The notes under the pieces were generated by a model that did not search any database, was not told where the DNA came from, and worked only from the letters and a program-made list of their open reading frames with translations. Shown here piece after piece: positions 9,962-19,656 of a stretch of DNA of 64,000 nt; the first letter of the stretch is position 1; every line of letters starts with the position of its first letter. Source of the stretch: Pseudomonas sp. MM223. Lineage in GTDB: Bacteria > Pseudomonadota > Gammaproteobacteria > Pseudomonadales > Pseudomonadaceae. The DNA lies in NCBI GenBank assembly GCA_947090765.1, contig OX352322.1:3827501-3891500 (forward strand), given 5' to 3'. Position numbers and translations under genes: made by a program.

Positions 9962-11494
9962 CTACGAAACCCGGCTGGCGATACCGTACTTGCGCAGGCG
10001 TTGGCCAATGGCCGTGTGGGAAGTTTGCAGGCGAACGGCCAGTTGCCGGGTTGAGGGGTAGCTCTCGTAGAGCTTTTCCAGCAAGGCCTTTTCAAAGGCC
10101 TGCACGGCCGCTTCCAGGCTGACGACTTCCACGCCTTCGGCTTGCTGGCTACTCAACGCGGTGCCGGCCAACTCCAGGTCATCGCAGTCGATCACCTCCC
10201 CTTCGCAGATCGCCGCTGCACGGAAAATCACGTTCTGCAACTGGCGCACATTGCCTGACCAGCGATTGCCCAGCAGCAGCGGATGGGTGGCCAACGCCAG
10301 GCGGCAGGGCGAGCGCTGTATCTGCGCACAGGCCTGACGCAGAAAGTGGTCGGCCAGCAGCAGAATGTCCTTGCCGCGCTCGCGCAGCGGCGGCACTTTC
10401 AGGTTGAGCACGTTGAGCCGGTAGTAGAGGTCTTCGCGAAAGCTGCCCTCCATCACCATGCTTTCCAGGTTGCGGTGGGTGGCGCAGACCACCCGCACAT
10501 TCACCCGCACCTCGTTGCCGCCCCCCACCCGGCGAAAACTGCCGTCATTGAGAAAGCGCAGCAGCTTGGCCTGCAGGTAGGGCGACATCTCGCCCACTTC
10601 ATCGAGAAACACCGTACCGCCATCGGCCAACTCCAACAGCCCCGGCTTGCCACCGCGCTGGGCGCCGGTAAAGGCACCCGCGGCGTAGCCGAACAGCTCG
10701 CTTTCGGCCAGGCTTTCGGGCAGTGCCGCACAGTTCAGCGCCAGGAAGGACGTGTCGCGTCGGGCACTGAGCGCATGGCAGGCGCGGGCCACCAGTTCCT
10801 TGCCGGTGCCGGTCTCGCCCTGGATCAGCAACGGCGCCTCCAGGCTCGCCACTTTGTGCAACCGCGCCTTGAGGGCCTGCAATACTGTCGACTCCCCCAG
10901 CAACGCCCCCAGCCCCTCGCCGCTGTCATGCAGCAGCGAGGCCAGGCGCTCGCCGATGCGGCTGGGTGGGTACAGGGTCAGCAAGCCACCCACCAGGCCT
11001 TCGGCGCCGCCGCTGATGGGCGTAGCCTCCAGCAGCAGGGACTGGTCCTGGAAGCTCACCTCGCACATGGGCAGCCGAAAGCCCTTGTCGATCAGGTTCT
11101 GGGCCAGGTTCGGCTCGGCAAACAGCTTGCTCAACGGCTCGCCTGCCGGCTCGTGGCCCACCAGGCTGACCAGCGTCGGGTTGGCCAACAGCACATGGCC
11201 AGCGGGATCAACTGCCAGTACCGGGTCACTCATGGCCGCCAGCAAGGCCTCCAACTGCAAGCGCCGGCGGTGGCCAGGCAAGAAGTCGACCAGCGCCACC
11301 TCCTGCACACCGTCCACGCCCAACAGGGCGGCATACAGCTCATCCAGCACTACGGGGGATAACGTCGGGGCATCGATGTAGACGTTGGGCGGTATCATTT
11401 CCACCGCGTCCAGGTTGAGGTTGCGCGCCCCAAGCAGCGACAGGATTTCCTGAGTGATGCCGACACGGTCGACAAAGTTGACGTGAATTCTCAT
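9962..11494 (-). CDS. gcsR: Sigma-54-dependent TyrR/GcsR-type activator of glycine cleavage
   Basis: The 510-residue protein has an N-terminal ACT domain (residues 1-70, where amino acids usually bind), a PAS domain (about 80-190), and a central AAA+ sigma-54 domain with Walker A GETGTGKE and the GAFTGA loop that contacts sigma-54. A C-terminal helix-turn-helix follows ([19 protein letters not shown]). The architecture and position just upstream of gcvH match GcsR of P. aeruginosa. It presumably senses glycine and activates gcvH and, from the site evidence here, cycA. A terminator separates it from cycA. Confidence 0.9.
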   Translation of the reverse strand: MRIHVNFVDRVGITQEILSLLGARNLNLDAVEMIPPNVYIDAPTLSPVVLDELYAALLGVDGVQEVALVDFLPGHRRRLQLEALLAAMSDPVLAVDPAGHVLLANPTLVSLVGHEPAGEPLSKLFAEPNLAQNLIDKGFRLPMCEVSFQDQSLLLEATPISGGAEGLVGGLLTLYPPSRIGERLASLLHDSGEGLGALLGESTVLQALKARLHKVASLEAPLLIQGETGTGKELVARACHALSARRDTSFLALNCAALPESLAESELFGYAAGAFTGAQRGGKPGLLELADGGTVFLDEVGEMSPYLQAKLLRFLNDGSFRRVGGGNEVRVNVRVVCATHRNLESMVMEGSFREDLYYRLNVLNLKVPPLRERGKDILLLADHFLRQACAQIQRSPCRLALATHPLLLGNRWSGNVRQLQNVIFRAAAICEGEVIDCDDLELAGTALSSQQAEGVEVVSLEAAVQAFEKALLEKLYESYPSTRQLAVRLQTSHTAIGQRLRKYGIASRVS

Positions 11495-11524
11495 CTAGGC
11501 TCCTCAGCCAAAATCCCTGCTTGG

Positions 11525-11567
11525 CAAAAAGACAACAAGGGGACAGCGCAGCCGCGCCGTCCCCTTG
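11525..11567 (-). terminator. Rho-independent terminator of cycA
   Basis: On the minus strand a long GC-rich hairpin (stem CAAGGGGACGGCGC with its complement, loop GGCT) at 11536-11567 is followed by TTGTCTTTTTG. It lies 22 bases after the cycA stop and ahead of gcsR. Confidence 0.8.
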
Positions 11568-11588
11568 GGCAACACATGAATGTGCCGG

Positions 11589-13019
11589 TCAATCAGCGTC
11601 AAACGACAACTGAGCTGTCGCCTGTTTTTTCTGGCGGATGGACCGGTACGCCAGGCCCAGCACGGCAAACCACACCGGCACCAGGTACAACGCCATGCGG
11701 GTATCGGCCTCCAGGGCCAGCAACGCCAGGACAAAGGCGAAGAACGCCAGGCAGACCCAGCACATGACGATGCCACCCGGCATCTTGTACTTCGACGCCT
11801 GGTGCAACGGGTCGCGCTGCTTGCGATACGCCAGGTACGACAGCAGGATGATCGACCAGACAAACATGAACAGCAGTGCCGATACCGTGGTAATCAGGGT
11901 GAAGGCATCGAGCATGTTCGGCACCAGATAGATCACCAGCGCCCCGCCGGTCAGGCACACACACGAAAAGATCAGGCCATTGGAGGGCACGGCGCGGCGA
12001 GACAGCGCGCCGAACTTGCCGGGCGCATCACCGTCCACCGCCAGGCCATACAGCATACGGCTGGTCGAGAACACGCCGCTGTTGGCCGACGACATGGCCG
12101 AGGTCAGTACCACGAAGTTGATGATGCCTGCGGCTGCCGGCAAGCCGGCCAGCACGAACAGTTCGACGAAGGGGCTCTTGTTGGCCACCACTTCACGCCA
12201 CGGGGTAACGGCCATGATGGCGATCAGCGCCAGCACATAGAAAACGATGATGCGCACCGGAATCGAGTTGATCGCCCGCGGCAGGTTGCGCTCCGGGTTC
12301 TTGGTTTCGGCCGCGGTGGTGCCCACCAGCTCGATACCGACGAAGGCAAACACGGCAATCTGAAAGCCCGCGAAAAAGCCCATGGCGCCGTGGGGGAACA
12401 TCCCGCCGTCGTTCCACAGGTTGGCCAACGCCGCAGCATGGCCGGCCGGCGATTGGTAAGCCGCCGCCACCATGTAGAAGCCGGTGCAGACCAAGGCGCA
12501 AATGGCCACGATCTTGATCATGGCGAACCAGAACTCCATTTCACCAAACATCTTGACCGTCATCAGGTTCAGTGTGAGCAACAGCCCGACGCAGGTCAGT
12601 GCCGGTATCCACAATGGCATATCCGGGAACCAGAACTGTGTATAAGCAGAAATGGCAATTACATCGGCAATGCCAGTGACAATCCAGCAGAACCAGTAGG
12701 TCCAGCCGGTAAAGAACCCCGCCCACGGCCCCAGCAGGTCGGCAGCAAAGTCGATGAACGACTTGTATTGCAAGTTGGAAAGCAACAGCTCGCCCATTGC
12801 CCGCATGACGAAGAACAGCATGAAGCCGATGATCATGTAGACAAAGATGATGGAAGGCCCAGCCAGGCTGATGGTCTTGCCAGAGCCCATGAACAGGCCG
12901 GTGCCGATGGCACCGCCGATGGCGATCAGCTGGATATGGCGGTTGGACAGGTTGCGTTTGAGTTCGTGTGCGTCACCTTCAGGCGGGCAGTGGCCGTGCG
13001 GCAAGTTATTCATTGTCAT
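11589..13019 (-). CDS. cycA: D-serine/D-alanine/glycine APC transporter
   Basis: The 476-residue permease has about 12 membrane segments and the amino acid permease signature RHIQLIAIGGAIGTGLFMGS. It follows E. coli CycA closely along its whole length as I recall it, including WTYWFCWIVTGIADV and ELVGTTAAETKNPER. CycA imports glycine, D-serine, D-alanine and cycloserine by proton symport. Its place beside gcsR and the glycine-cleavage genes, together with its own sigma-54 promoter, argues that glycine is the main substrate. Start codons at 13019 and 13013 are both possible. Confidence 0.9.
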   Translation of the reverse strand: MTMNNLPHGHCPPEGDAHELKRNLSNRHIQLIAIGGAIGTGLFMGSGKTISLAGPSIIFVYMIIGFMLFFVMRAMGELLLSNLQYKSFIDFAADLLGPWAGFFTGWTYWFCWIVTGIADVIAISAYTQFWFPDMPLWIPALTCVGLLLTLNLMTVKMFGEMEFWFAMIKIVAICALVCTGFYMVAAAYQSPAGHAAALANLWNDGGMFPHGAMGFFAGFQIAVFAFVGIELVGTTAAETKNPERNLPRAINSIPVRIIVFYVLALIAIMAVTPWREVVANKSPFVELFVLAGLPAAAGIINFVVLTSAMSSANSGVFSTSRMLYGLAVDGDAPGKFGALSRRAVPSNGLIFSCVCLTGGALVIYLVPNMLDAFTLITTVSALLFMFVWSIILLSYLAYRKQRDPLHQASKYKMPGGIVMCWVCLAFFAFVLALLALEADTRMALYLVPVWFAVLGLAYRSIRQKKQATAQLSFDAD

Positions 13020-13113
13020 GTACCTTGCTAGTTTAATTGTTTTTATAACGTCACAAGTTCAACCCTCGGGGCCGGATGAACAACGTTCAGCGCCGAGCGA
13101 GTGCAAGGTGGGG

Positions 13114-13129
13114 AGCAAGGTCTGTGCCA
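13114..13129 (-). promoter_or_regulatory. Sigma-54 promoter of cycA
   Basis: Read on the minus strand this is TGGCACAGACCTTGCT, a full match to the consensus TGGCAC-N5-TTGCW. It lies 95 bases upstream of the cycA start with no intervening gene. Confidence 0.85.
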
Positions 13130-13264
13130 AGCGCAAATACCGCGAGTTAGAGGGTTTCTAGCGAAAAAGGGCTGTACCGGCTGTAAAGAAGTCACTCCAT
13201 GTATTTGTGTCAAACAGGCCTTTGCACTGCCCGAGGCATCGCCACCGCTGTACTTGCCCAGCAT

Positions 13265-13299
13265 GTATCGAAATCATTCCAATGGAGCGCATTCAGTCC
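13265..13299. promoter_or_regulatory. Upstream activating block of cycA, copy of the gcvH block
   Basis: The second half, GGAGCGCATTCAGTCC, and a degenerate first half match the 9920-9954 block at 27 of 35 positions by hand alignment. Its distance from the -12 element (about 150-185 bases) is like that at gcvH (about 165-195). Confidence 0.6.
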
Positions 13300-13319
13300 G
13301 CCAAGCTGACGCGGTCCGT

Positions 13320-13437
13320 GTAGGAGCGGCCTTGTGTCGCGATCGGGCTGCGAAGCGGCCCCGGGATTTCAGCGCAGACGCACAAATTGCCGGGGCTGCT
13401 TTGCAGCCCTATCGCGACACAAGGCCGCTCCTACAGG
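13320..13437. repeat. REP-type inverted repeat pair
   Basis: Arms starting GTAGGAGCGGCCTTGTG and its complement, joined by about 40 bases of lower similarity, lie between the cycA upstream region and the 3' end of the GMC gene. Confidence 0.85.
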
Positions 13438-13457
13438 GGACCGCGTCGGCCGGCTAG

Positions 13458-15146
13458 TTAACGGACAGGCATCTCGCGCACCGGCTTGCGGCTGCGCTGC
13501 TGCTGCTCCCACCCCTCCACCAGGCCAACCCGCACATCAGCCGGTGCCAGTGGCTGCCGCCCGCGCACCAGGTCGGCGGCACGCTCGGCCAGCATGATGG
13601 TCGGGGCGTTTAGGTTGCCATTGGGCTCGCTCGGGAACACCGAAGAGTCGATTACCCGCAACCCCTGCAAGCCACGTACACGTAGTGCCGAGTCGACCAC
13701 CGCCATGTCATCCTCGCCCATGCGGCACGAGCCGCACGGGTGCATGGTGCTTTCCATGTTGGCGCGCACGAAGGCGTCGATTTCTTCGTCAGTCTGCACT
13801 TGCGGCCCCGGTGCCAGTTCCTCGCCACGGTAACGGTCCATGGCCGGCTGGGCGATGATCTCGCGGGTCAGCCGTACACAGCGGCGGAAGCCCTCGCGGT
13901 CCTCTTCGCTCTCCAGGTAGTTGAAGCGGATTTGCGGGTGCTGGTACGGGTCGGCCGACAGCGCCCGCACATGGCCGCGGCTCTTGGGCTTGTTGGGCCC
14001 TGTCAGCACCATGAAACCATGCCCTTTGAACGGTTTGTCGCCGTCGTAGCGCATGGCTGCCGGCAGGAAGTGAAACTGGATGTCCGGCCAGCGCAGGCCT
14101 TTGGACGAGCGGATGAAGCCGCCCGCCTCGAAGTGGTTACTGGCCCCCAGGCCGTCCTTGAACAGCAGCCAGCGCAAGCCGATCATGGCCTTGCCCAGCA
14201 GGTTCATCTTGCCGTTGAGGGTGACCGGCTCCTTGCACGCATACTGGATGTAGATTTCCGAGTGGTCCTGCAGGTTCTCGCCTACCCCTGGCAGGTCGTG
14301 GCGCACCTCGATGCCGGCGCTTTTCAGCACCGCTGCCGGGCCGATGCCAGAGCGTTGCAGCAAATGCGGCGAGCCAATCGGGCCAGACGCCACCAGCACC
14401 TCGCGGTTGCACATGACCTTGTGCGTCTGCCCGCCCTGGTCATATTCCACACCCACCGCCCGCTTGCCATCGAGCAAAATGCGCCGGGTCATGGCATGGG
14501 TGATCACGGTCAGGTTCGGCCTGCTCATGGCCGGGCGCAGGTAGGCATTGGCAGTGGACCAGCGCACGCCGTCCTTCACCGTCATGTGCATGGCACCAAA
14601 GCCCTCCTGCATGTAACCGTTGCAGTCGTCGGTCTTGATGTAGCCGGCTTCGGCGCCCGCCTCCACCCAGGCGCCGTACAAGGGGTTTTGCATGTTGTTG
14701 CCGTTGTTGGTCGACAGCGGCCCCGCCCCGCCCCGGTAATCATCGCCACCAAACTTGTACTGCTCGGCACGTTTGAAGTACGGCAGGCAATTGCGGTAGC
14801 TCCAGTTCTTTGCGCCCAGGCTTTCCCACTCATCGAAGTCACAGGCATGGCCACGGATGTACACCAGGCCATTGATCGACGACGAGCCGCCCAGCACCTT
14901 GCCCCGTGGGCAGTGCAGGCGCCGGTTGTCCAGGTGCGGCTCGGCCACTGTCTCGTAGTGCCAGTTGTACTTCTTGGTGTTCATCGGCAAGGAAAACGCA
15001 CTGGGCATCTGGATCAGCACGCTGCGGTCGCTGCCGCCGAACTCCAGTACCAGTACCGAGGTGCCGGCGTCTTCGCTGAGGCGGTTGGCCAACACGCAGC
15101 CGGCCGAGCCCGCACCGATGATGATGTAGTCGTATCGCTTGGTCAT
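13458..15146 (-). CDS. GMC-family FAD alcohol dehydrogenase (choline dehydrogenase-like)
   Basis: From [16 protein letters not shown] the product is 562 residues. It has the ADP-binding GxGxxG at the N-terminus, the GMC signature [19 protein letters not shown], the second signature [17 protein letters not shown], and a C-terminal active-site segment ending [17 protein letters not shown]. Members oxidise alcohols to aldehydes. It resembles BetA, but the neighbours are not betI or betB. It is the last gene of an operon with a ureohydrolase and an aldehyde dehydrogenase, so the substrate may be an alcohol carrying a guanidino or amino group. That substrate is inference. Confidence 0.85.
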   Translation of the reverse strand: MTKRYDYIIIGAGSAGCVLANRLSEDAGTSVLVLEFGGSDRSVLIQMPSAFSLPMNTKKYNWHYETVAEPHLDNRRLHCPRGKVLGGSSSINGLVYIRGHACDFDEWESLGAKNWSYRNCLPYFKRAEQYKFGGDDYRGGAGPLSTNNGNNMQNPLYGAWVEAGAEAGYIKTDDCNGYMQEGFGAMHMTVKDGVRWSTANAYLRPAMSRPNLTVITHAMTRRILLDGKRAVGVEYDQGGQTHKVMCNREVLVASGPIGSPHLLQRSGIGPAAVLKSAGIEVRHDLPGVGENLQDHSEIYIQYACKEPVTLNGKMNLLGKAMIGLRWLLFKDGLGASNHFEAGGFIRSSKGLRWPDIQFHFLPAAMRYDGDKPFKGHGFMVLTGPNKPKSRGHVRALSADPYQHPQIRFNYLESEEDREGFRRCVRLTREIIAQPAMDRYRGEELAPGPQVQTDEEIDAFVRANMESTMHPCGSCRMGEDDMAVVDSALRVRGLQGLRVIDSSVFPSEPNGNLNAPTIMLAERAADLVRGRQPLAPADVRVGLVEGWEQQQRSRKPVREMPVR

Positions 15147-15150
15147 TGTT

Positions 15151-16620
15151 CTAGTCCTGTGCGCGAAGGCCAACGGCCTCGATGTTGCGTTCGTTACGCT
15201 TTGGGTAGCCGCCCCAACCCAGGCGTGCCGCCAGCAGTCGGGTCAGGCCGTAGTGCACCAGCCCGGCCAGCAGGCAGGACGGTAGCGAGGCCGTGGCGAA
15301 GGTGAAGAAGTCGGTATGGGCCAGCGTCTGCGGGTTGAACACCACCACGTAGACCGCGAAGCCCGCCACCAGCGCCACCAGTGCGATGGGGTTGAAGCCT
15401 TTGCAGAAGCGCAGGGGCGACACGCTCTGTTCGGCGTAGATCTGCCGCAGGTTCAGGCGCTGCTTGCGCAGGAAGAAGTAGTCGGCAATACCGATGCCGG
15501 CCAGGGCACTGTTAAGCGCGGAGGTCCACACCAGGAAGATGAAAAAGCCATCGTAAATACCTGGCAGCAACACCACGATGACCACCGGGATGATGCAGAA
15601 CAGCGTTATCAATACCCCCCAGCCCACACTGCGCAGGCGTTCGCCTGCCAGCTGGCGCAAGCCGATCACTGCGGTGTAGAGGATGTTGACCATGCCGGTC
15701 AGGTTGGCCAGCGCCAGAAAGCTCAAGGCGATGACGCCAAACCCCATGCCACCGGCCAGGCGCATCCATGCCGTGGGGTCGCTGCTGCCCAGGGTGGTGG
15801 CCGCGAACAGGCTGACCGACTCACCCAGCGAGGCGGCGCCGAAGATGCCCACCAGGTTGGGCCAGAAGGCCGTACGCTGGTTGCTGCACAGGCGCGACAG
15901 GTTGCCGATGTAGGGCCACCAGGAAAAGCCCGCAGCAATGTTGATTTCCACCGTCACCATGAAGTTGACGTGCGGGTTCTCGAACGGTGGCTGCAAGGGC
16001 GGCATGGCCAGCAGTTCGTCGAGGCTGAAGCGCCGGGAAATGAAGTACATCAGTGCCAGCATGATCAGGATCAGGCTGGGCGCGATCACCGCACTCAGGC
16101 GGCGGATCATGTCTGGCCCGCGCATGGCAACCAGCGCCGCCAGCACAATGGCCAGCAAGGCCCCGGCGGTCACCAGCCAACCGTCGCCACCGGGCTGGCG
16201 CTGTTGCACCAGGGTCTCAAGGTTGTCCAGCGCCCGCCCGCACATCAGCCCCAGCACTGCCAGCCACCCCATGGTCAGCACCACCACCGAAAGGAAGTAC
16301 ACCAGGCGGCTGCCATTGAGGCCGAACATGCTGCGCAGGAAGGTGAACTGCTCGACGCCGTACTTGCCGCATGGCAGGCAGGTGGACGAGGCAGCCAGCA
16401 CCACGCCGATGATGTTGCCGATGATGATCGCCGCAATCCCTTGCAAGGGCCCGACGAACAGCGCCGTGGCGCCACCGATCAGGAACACCCAGGTGGCCAC
16501 CGCCAGCGCCGAGTTGGCGTAGGCAAAGCCCCAGAAGCCCCAAACCCGCTCACCGGGTAGCAAAGGGGTGTCGCCACGTTCCGCACCCAGGCGAAACTCC
16601 TGCTCGCGGGAGGCGCTCAT
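15151..16620 (-). CDS. NCS1-family permease (cytosine/purine/hydantoin type)
   Basis: The 489-residue start at [12 protein letters not shown] is used because its ATG overlaps the stop of the small gene upstream (ATGA). It has about 12 hydrophobic segments. The N-terminal [19 protein letters not shown] stretch and the central [19 protein letters not shown] region fit the nucleobase:cation symporter 1 family. It probably imports the nitrogenous substrate of this operon. Only four bases separate its stop from the GMC gene start. Confidence 0.85.
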   Translation of the reverse strand: MSASREQEFRLGAERGDTPLLPGERVWGFWGFAYANSALAVATWVFLIGGATALFVGPLQGIAAIIIGNIIGVVLAASSTCLPCGKYGVEQFTFLRSMFGLNGSRLVYFLSVVVLTMGWLAVLGLMCGRALDNLETLVQQRQPGGDGWLVTAGALLAIVLAALVAMRGPDMIRRLSAVIAPSLILIMLALMYFISRRFSLDELLAMPPLQPPFENPHVNFMVTVEINIAAGFSWWPYIGNLSRLCSNQRTAFWPNLVGIFGAASLGESVSLFAATTLGSSDPTAWMRLAGGMGFGVIALSFLALANLTGMVNILYTAVIGLRQLAGERLRSVGWGVLITLFCIIPVVIVVLLPGIYDGFFIFLVWTSALNSALAGIGIADYFFLRKQRLNLRQIYAEQSVSPLRFCKGFNPIALVALVAGFAVYVVVFNPQTLAHTDFFTFATASLPSCLLAGLVHYGLTRLLAARLGWGGYPKRNERNIEAVGLRAQD

Positions 16621-16796
16621 GGCTGGCCTCCCAGGTAGTACGCGCCAGCAATCATCACCAGCACCAGCAAGGCAAGCGCGGCCACGTCGGCCGCCGTCAG
16701 GGCGCCCGGCCACTGCGCCCTCTTCTCCAGTTCCTCGTAAGCGCACAGGCGCCTTTCAAGGTCCTGCGCACGCTCCACATCCACTTGGCTGTTCAT
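16617..16796 (-). CDS. Small single-span membrane protein coupled to the NCS1 permease
   Basis: The start at MNSQVDVERAQ has AGAGGTG at a good distance; MPMNS at 16802 is possible but too close to the ribosome site. The 59-residue product has a charged N-terminal half that looks like a short coiled coil (ERAQDLERRLCAYEELEK) and one C-terminal hydrophobic helix. Its TGA overlaps the permease ATG by four bases, so translation is coupled. It could be an accessory subunit of the permease, as small partners exist for other symporters. I know no named family for it. Confidence 0.7.
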   Translation of the reverse strand: MNSQVDVERAQDLERRLCAYEELEKRAQWPGALTAADVAALALLVLVMIAGAYYLGGQP

Positions 16797-16892
16797 CGGC
16801 ATCACCTCTACAGGTTCTTGTTCTTGAAATTCGATGCTTGATTGAACCTGCGTCGCTCGCCAAACCTCAGCGACGCAGGCCGGCCCTGAACC

Positions 16893-18401
16893 TCAGGGCA
16901 AGGTGATCCAGACCGCCTTGGTCTCCAGCAAAAACTCCAGTTGTTCCGCGCCCAGGTCCTTGCCATAGCCCGACTGCTTGTAGCCACCGAACGGCATGGC
17001 CGGGTCGAGCGTGCTGTGGGCATTGACGTAGACGGTGCCGGCGCGCAACTGCGGGATCAGCCCGTGCACCTTGCCCAGGTCGTTGGAATAGATGGCCGCT
17101 GCCAGGCCGAACAGCGAGTCGTTGGCCAGGGCCAGGGCCTGCTCCTGGGTATCGAACGGTTGGGTAACCAGCACCGGGCCGAAGATTTCCTCACTGACGA
17201 TGCGCATGTCATTGCGGCAGTGGGCGAAGATGGTTGGCTGCACGTAGAAGCCCGGGCCATCCAGCGGCGCGCCGCCATAGTGCACCTGCGCGCCTTCGGC
17301 CTTGCCCAGGGCGATGTAGTCCAGCACCCGCTGCTGCTGTTGCTGCGACACCATGGGGCTGATGAAACAGTCAGGGTCCAGCCCTGGGGCAATCTTCAAG
17401 GTCGCCGTATAGCGTGCCAGCGCATCAAGGAATGCCGGGTAGATACTGCGCTCGACATAAGCACGGGTACCGGCGTCACACACCTGCCCGGAATTGAAAA
17501 ACACCCCATTGGCCACGGCTTGCGCCGCCGCCTCGATATCCGCGTCGGCAAACACGATCACCGGCGACTTGCCGCCCAGTTCGAGGGTAAGGCGCTTCAT
17601 CTGGTCCATCGCCGTCTTGCCCACCGCACAACCCACCGGGGTGGAGCCGGTAAAGCTCAGCTTGTCGATGCCCGGGTGGCTAGACATTGCCTGGCCGACC
17701 ACGCTGCCGCGCCCGGTCACAATGTTCACCACACCGTCGGGAATGCCCGCCGCCTGCACCAGTTCGGCAAAGCGCAGCGCCGACAGCGAGGTCAGCTCCG
17801 CCGGTTTCACCACCACCGTGCAGCCGGTGGCCAGCGCTGCGCCCAGTTTCCAGGCCATGGTTTGCAGCGGGAAGTTCCACGGCACAATGGCGCCGACCAC
17901 CCCCACCGCTTCCTTGCGGGTGTACGCCAGGTAATTGCCCGGCAGCGAAGGCTCGACGGTGCGGCCATGAATCTTGCTGGCCCAACCGGCAAAATAACGC
18001 AGGGTGTCGACCGTGCCCTGGATGTCGACAGCACGCGCCTGTACCACCGACTTGCCCATGTCGATGGCTTCGATCTGCGCCAGTTCGTCGCCATGGGTTT
18101 CGATCAAGTCGGCCAGGCGATGGATCAGGCGCTCGCGCTCCAGTGGTTTCAGCTGGCGCCAGGCGCCACCGTCAAATTGTGCACGGGCGGCGCGCACGGC
18201 ACGGTCCAGGTCATCCGCAGTCCCCATCGGGATGCGCGTCAGTACCCCTTCGGTAGAAGGCTCGACCACCTCGGCGCTGCCACCGTCACTGGCTTCCAGC
18301 CAAGCCCCGCCGATGAACATGCGCTGCGGTTTGCTGAGAAAACGCTGGGTCGCCTCGGAAACACCAAAGGCCTGCAAGTAGGCTTTAACCTTGTTGTCCA
18401 C
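16893..18401 (-). CDS. NAD(P)+-dependent aldehyde dehydrogenase
   Basis: The 502-residue protein has the ALDH cofactor region VVGAIVPWNFPLQTMAWK, the glutamate motif LTLELGGKSP and the cysteine motif FFNSGQVCDAG. Its length and N-terminus resemble betaine-aldehyde and gamma-aminobutyraldehyde dehydrogenases. It begins 16 bases after the ureohydrolase stop. In this operon it likely oxidises the aldehyde made by the GMC enzyme, for example a guanidino- or amino-aldehyde. The exact aldehyde is not determined. Confidence 0.9.
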   Translation of the reverse strand: MDNKVKAYLQAFGVSEATQRFLSKPQRMFIGGAWLEASDGGSAEVVEPSTEGVLTRIPMGTADDLDRAVRAARAQFDGGAWRQLKPLERERLIHRLADLIETHGDELAQIEAIDMGKSVVQARAVDIQGTVDTLRYFAGWASKIHGRTVEPSLPGNYLAYTRKEAVGVVGAIVPWNFPLQTMAWKLGAALATGCTVVVKPAELTSLSALRFAELVQAAGIPDGVVNIVTGRGSVVGQAMSSHPGIDKLSFTGSTPVGCAVGKTAMDQMKRLTLELGGKSPVIVFADADIEAAAQAVANGVFFNSGQVCDAGTRAYVERSIYPAFLDALARYTATLKIAPGLDPDCFISPMVSQQQQQRVLDYIALGKAEGAQVHYGGAPLDGPGFYVQPTIFAHCRNDMRIVSEEIFGPVLVTQPFDTQEQALALANDSLFGLAAAIYSNDLGKVHGLIPQLRAGTVYVNAHSTLDPAMPFGGYKQSGYGKDLGAEQLEFLLETKAVWITLP

Positions 18402-18417
18402 AGTACAGTCTCCGGGG

Positions 18418-19389
18418 TCAGCGGGCTTTGGCGCGCGCGTGGAAGATGAAGCCGATGCTGTTCATCAGCAGTTGAGCGGCAAGGATCGAGGTCATGCCAG
18501 TGGGGTCGTAGGCCGGGGCCACTTCGACCAGGTCCATGCCGACGATGCGGCCGTGGCTGCGCTTGGCCAGGGCCTGGATGATCTCCAGCACTTCGTAGTA
18601 CAAGAATCCGCCATGGCTCGGCGTGCCAGTGCCCGGGGCGATGGACGGGTCGAAGCCGTCGATGTCGATGGTGATGTAGTAGTTGCGGCCTTCGGGGATT
18701 TTCGCCAGCACGCCCTCGCAGCCCAGTCGGCGTACGTCACGTACCGAAAGAATCTGCGAACCCGCTTCGCGAGCGGCATCGTAGTCGTCGCGGTTGGATG
18801 AGGACACGTTGCGGATGCCCATCTGGGTCATGCCGACGATGTGGTCCAGCTCCGAGGCGCGGCGCAGCGGGCTGCCGTGGCCGTAACGCACGCCATGGCG
18901 CTCGTCGACAAAATCCAGGTGGGCATCGAAATGCACGATGTGGATTGGCCCATGGCCTTCGAAGGCCTTGATCACCGGGGCATGCACCGAATGGTCACCG
19001 CCCAGTACCACCGGCATGGCGCCAGCTGCAAGGATCTGCCTTACGGCGGACTCGATGTTGGCGTTGCTGCTGGCCATGTCGGTGTGCACGATGTCGGCAT
19101 CGCCCACATCCACCATGCGCACCTGGTCTTCAGTCAGGTAGGTGGCGTCATCTTCGAAGTCGTAGGCACCGGCATGGCCGAAGGAGAACAGCGTCGATGC
19201 CTCGCGAATGCCACGCGGCCCGAAGCGCGCCCCTGAACGCCACTGGGTGCCCATATCGTTGGGTGCGCCTAAAATCGCCACGTCGGCGTCGATCGCCTCC
19301 CAGTCGGTGCACACCGGCGCCTTGGCGAACGTGCAATGGCCCACGAAGGGCAGGTTCAGGCGGCCGGACTCGTAACCGTGTTTTGCCAT
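18418..19389 (-). CDS. Ureohydrolase of the agmatinase/guanidinobutyrase family
   Basis: The 323-residue protein carries the binuclear manganese motifs GGDHS, DAHLD and DIDGFDPSIAPGTGTPSHGG. These enzymes hydrolyse a guanidino group to urea plus an amine or amino acid. The family includes agmatinase, guanidinobutyrase and guanidinopropionase, and the sequence seen does not decide among them. The gene heads the operon and is divergent from a LysR gene, an arrangement that I recall for the gbuA/gbuR pair of P. aeruginosa. Confidence 0.88.
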   Translation of the reverse strand: MAKHGYESGRLNLPFVGHCTFAKAPVCTDWEAIDADVAILGAPNDMGTQWRSGARFGPRGIREASTLFSFGHAGAYDFEDDATYLTEDQVRMVDVGDADIVHTDMASSNANIESAVRQILAAGAMPVVLGGDHSVHAPVIKAFEGHGPIHIVHFDAHLDFVDERHGVRYGHGSPLRRASELDHIVGMTQMGIRNVSSSNRDDYDAAREAGSQILSVRDVRRLGCEGVLAKIPEGRNYYITIDIDGFDPSIAPGTGTPSHGGFLYYEVLEIIQALAKRSHGRIVGMDLVEVAPAYDPTGMTSILAAQLLMNSIGFIFHARAKAR

Positions 19390-19502
19390 GTTCTGGTTTC
19401 TCCACTTCTTGTTTTATGTCAGGAGACGGGGCGACTGCTCGACCCCCGTTGCAGCCACTATGGCAACCACGGGGGCAGGGAAAAATGCGCAAGTGCAGAT
19501 AC

Positions 19503-19525
19503 ATACATCGCCCCTTCCGATGTAT
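19503..19525. promoter_or_regulatory. Inverted-repeat operator between ureohydrolase and LysR genes
   Basis: ATACATCG and CGATGTAT form a perfect 8-base inverted repeat with a 7-base spacer in the divergent gap (19390-19656). Size, symmetry and place fit a LysR recognition site. Confidence 0.65.
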
Positions 19526-19656
19526 CCGAAGGCAACGTGGGCGGACAACGCCAGGCATTGCAGCGGCCAGGCACTCATGGTTAGCTTGCGCAACAAGAAC
19601 AATGCACGGGCGCTCATATCAGCACGGGCGATGTGAGGCCCGGCCGGGAGGCTACG

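Noticed and set aside
11580..13031. A 483-codon plus-strand frame opposite cycA
   Set aside because: Gln/His/Arg-rich antisense shadow without ribosome site or family match.
13458..18401. Glycine betaine synthesis operon (betA-betB)
   Set aside because: No betI or choline transporter is present, the aldehyde dehydrogenase is coupled to a ureohydrolase, and the permease is NCS1; a choline pathway does not explain the set.
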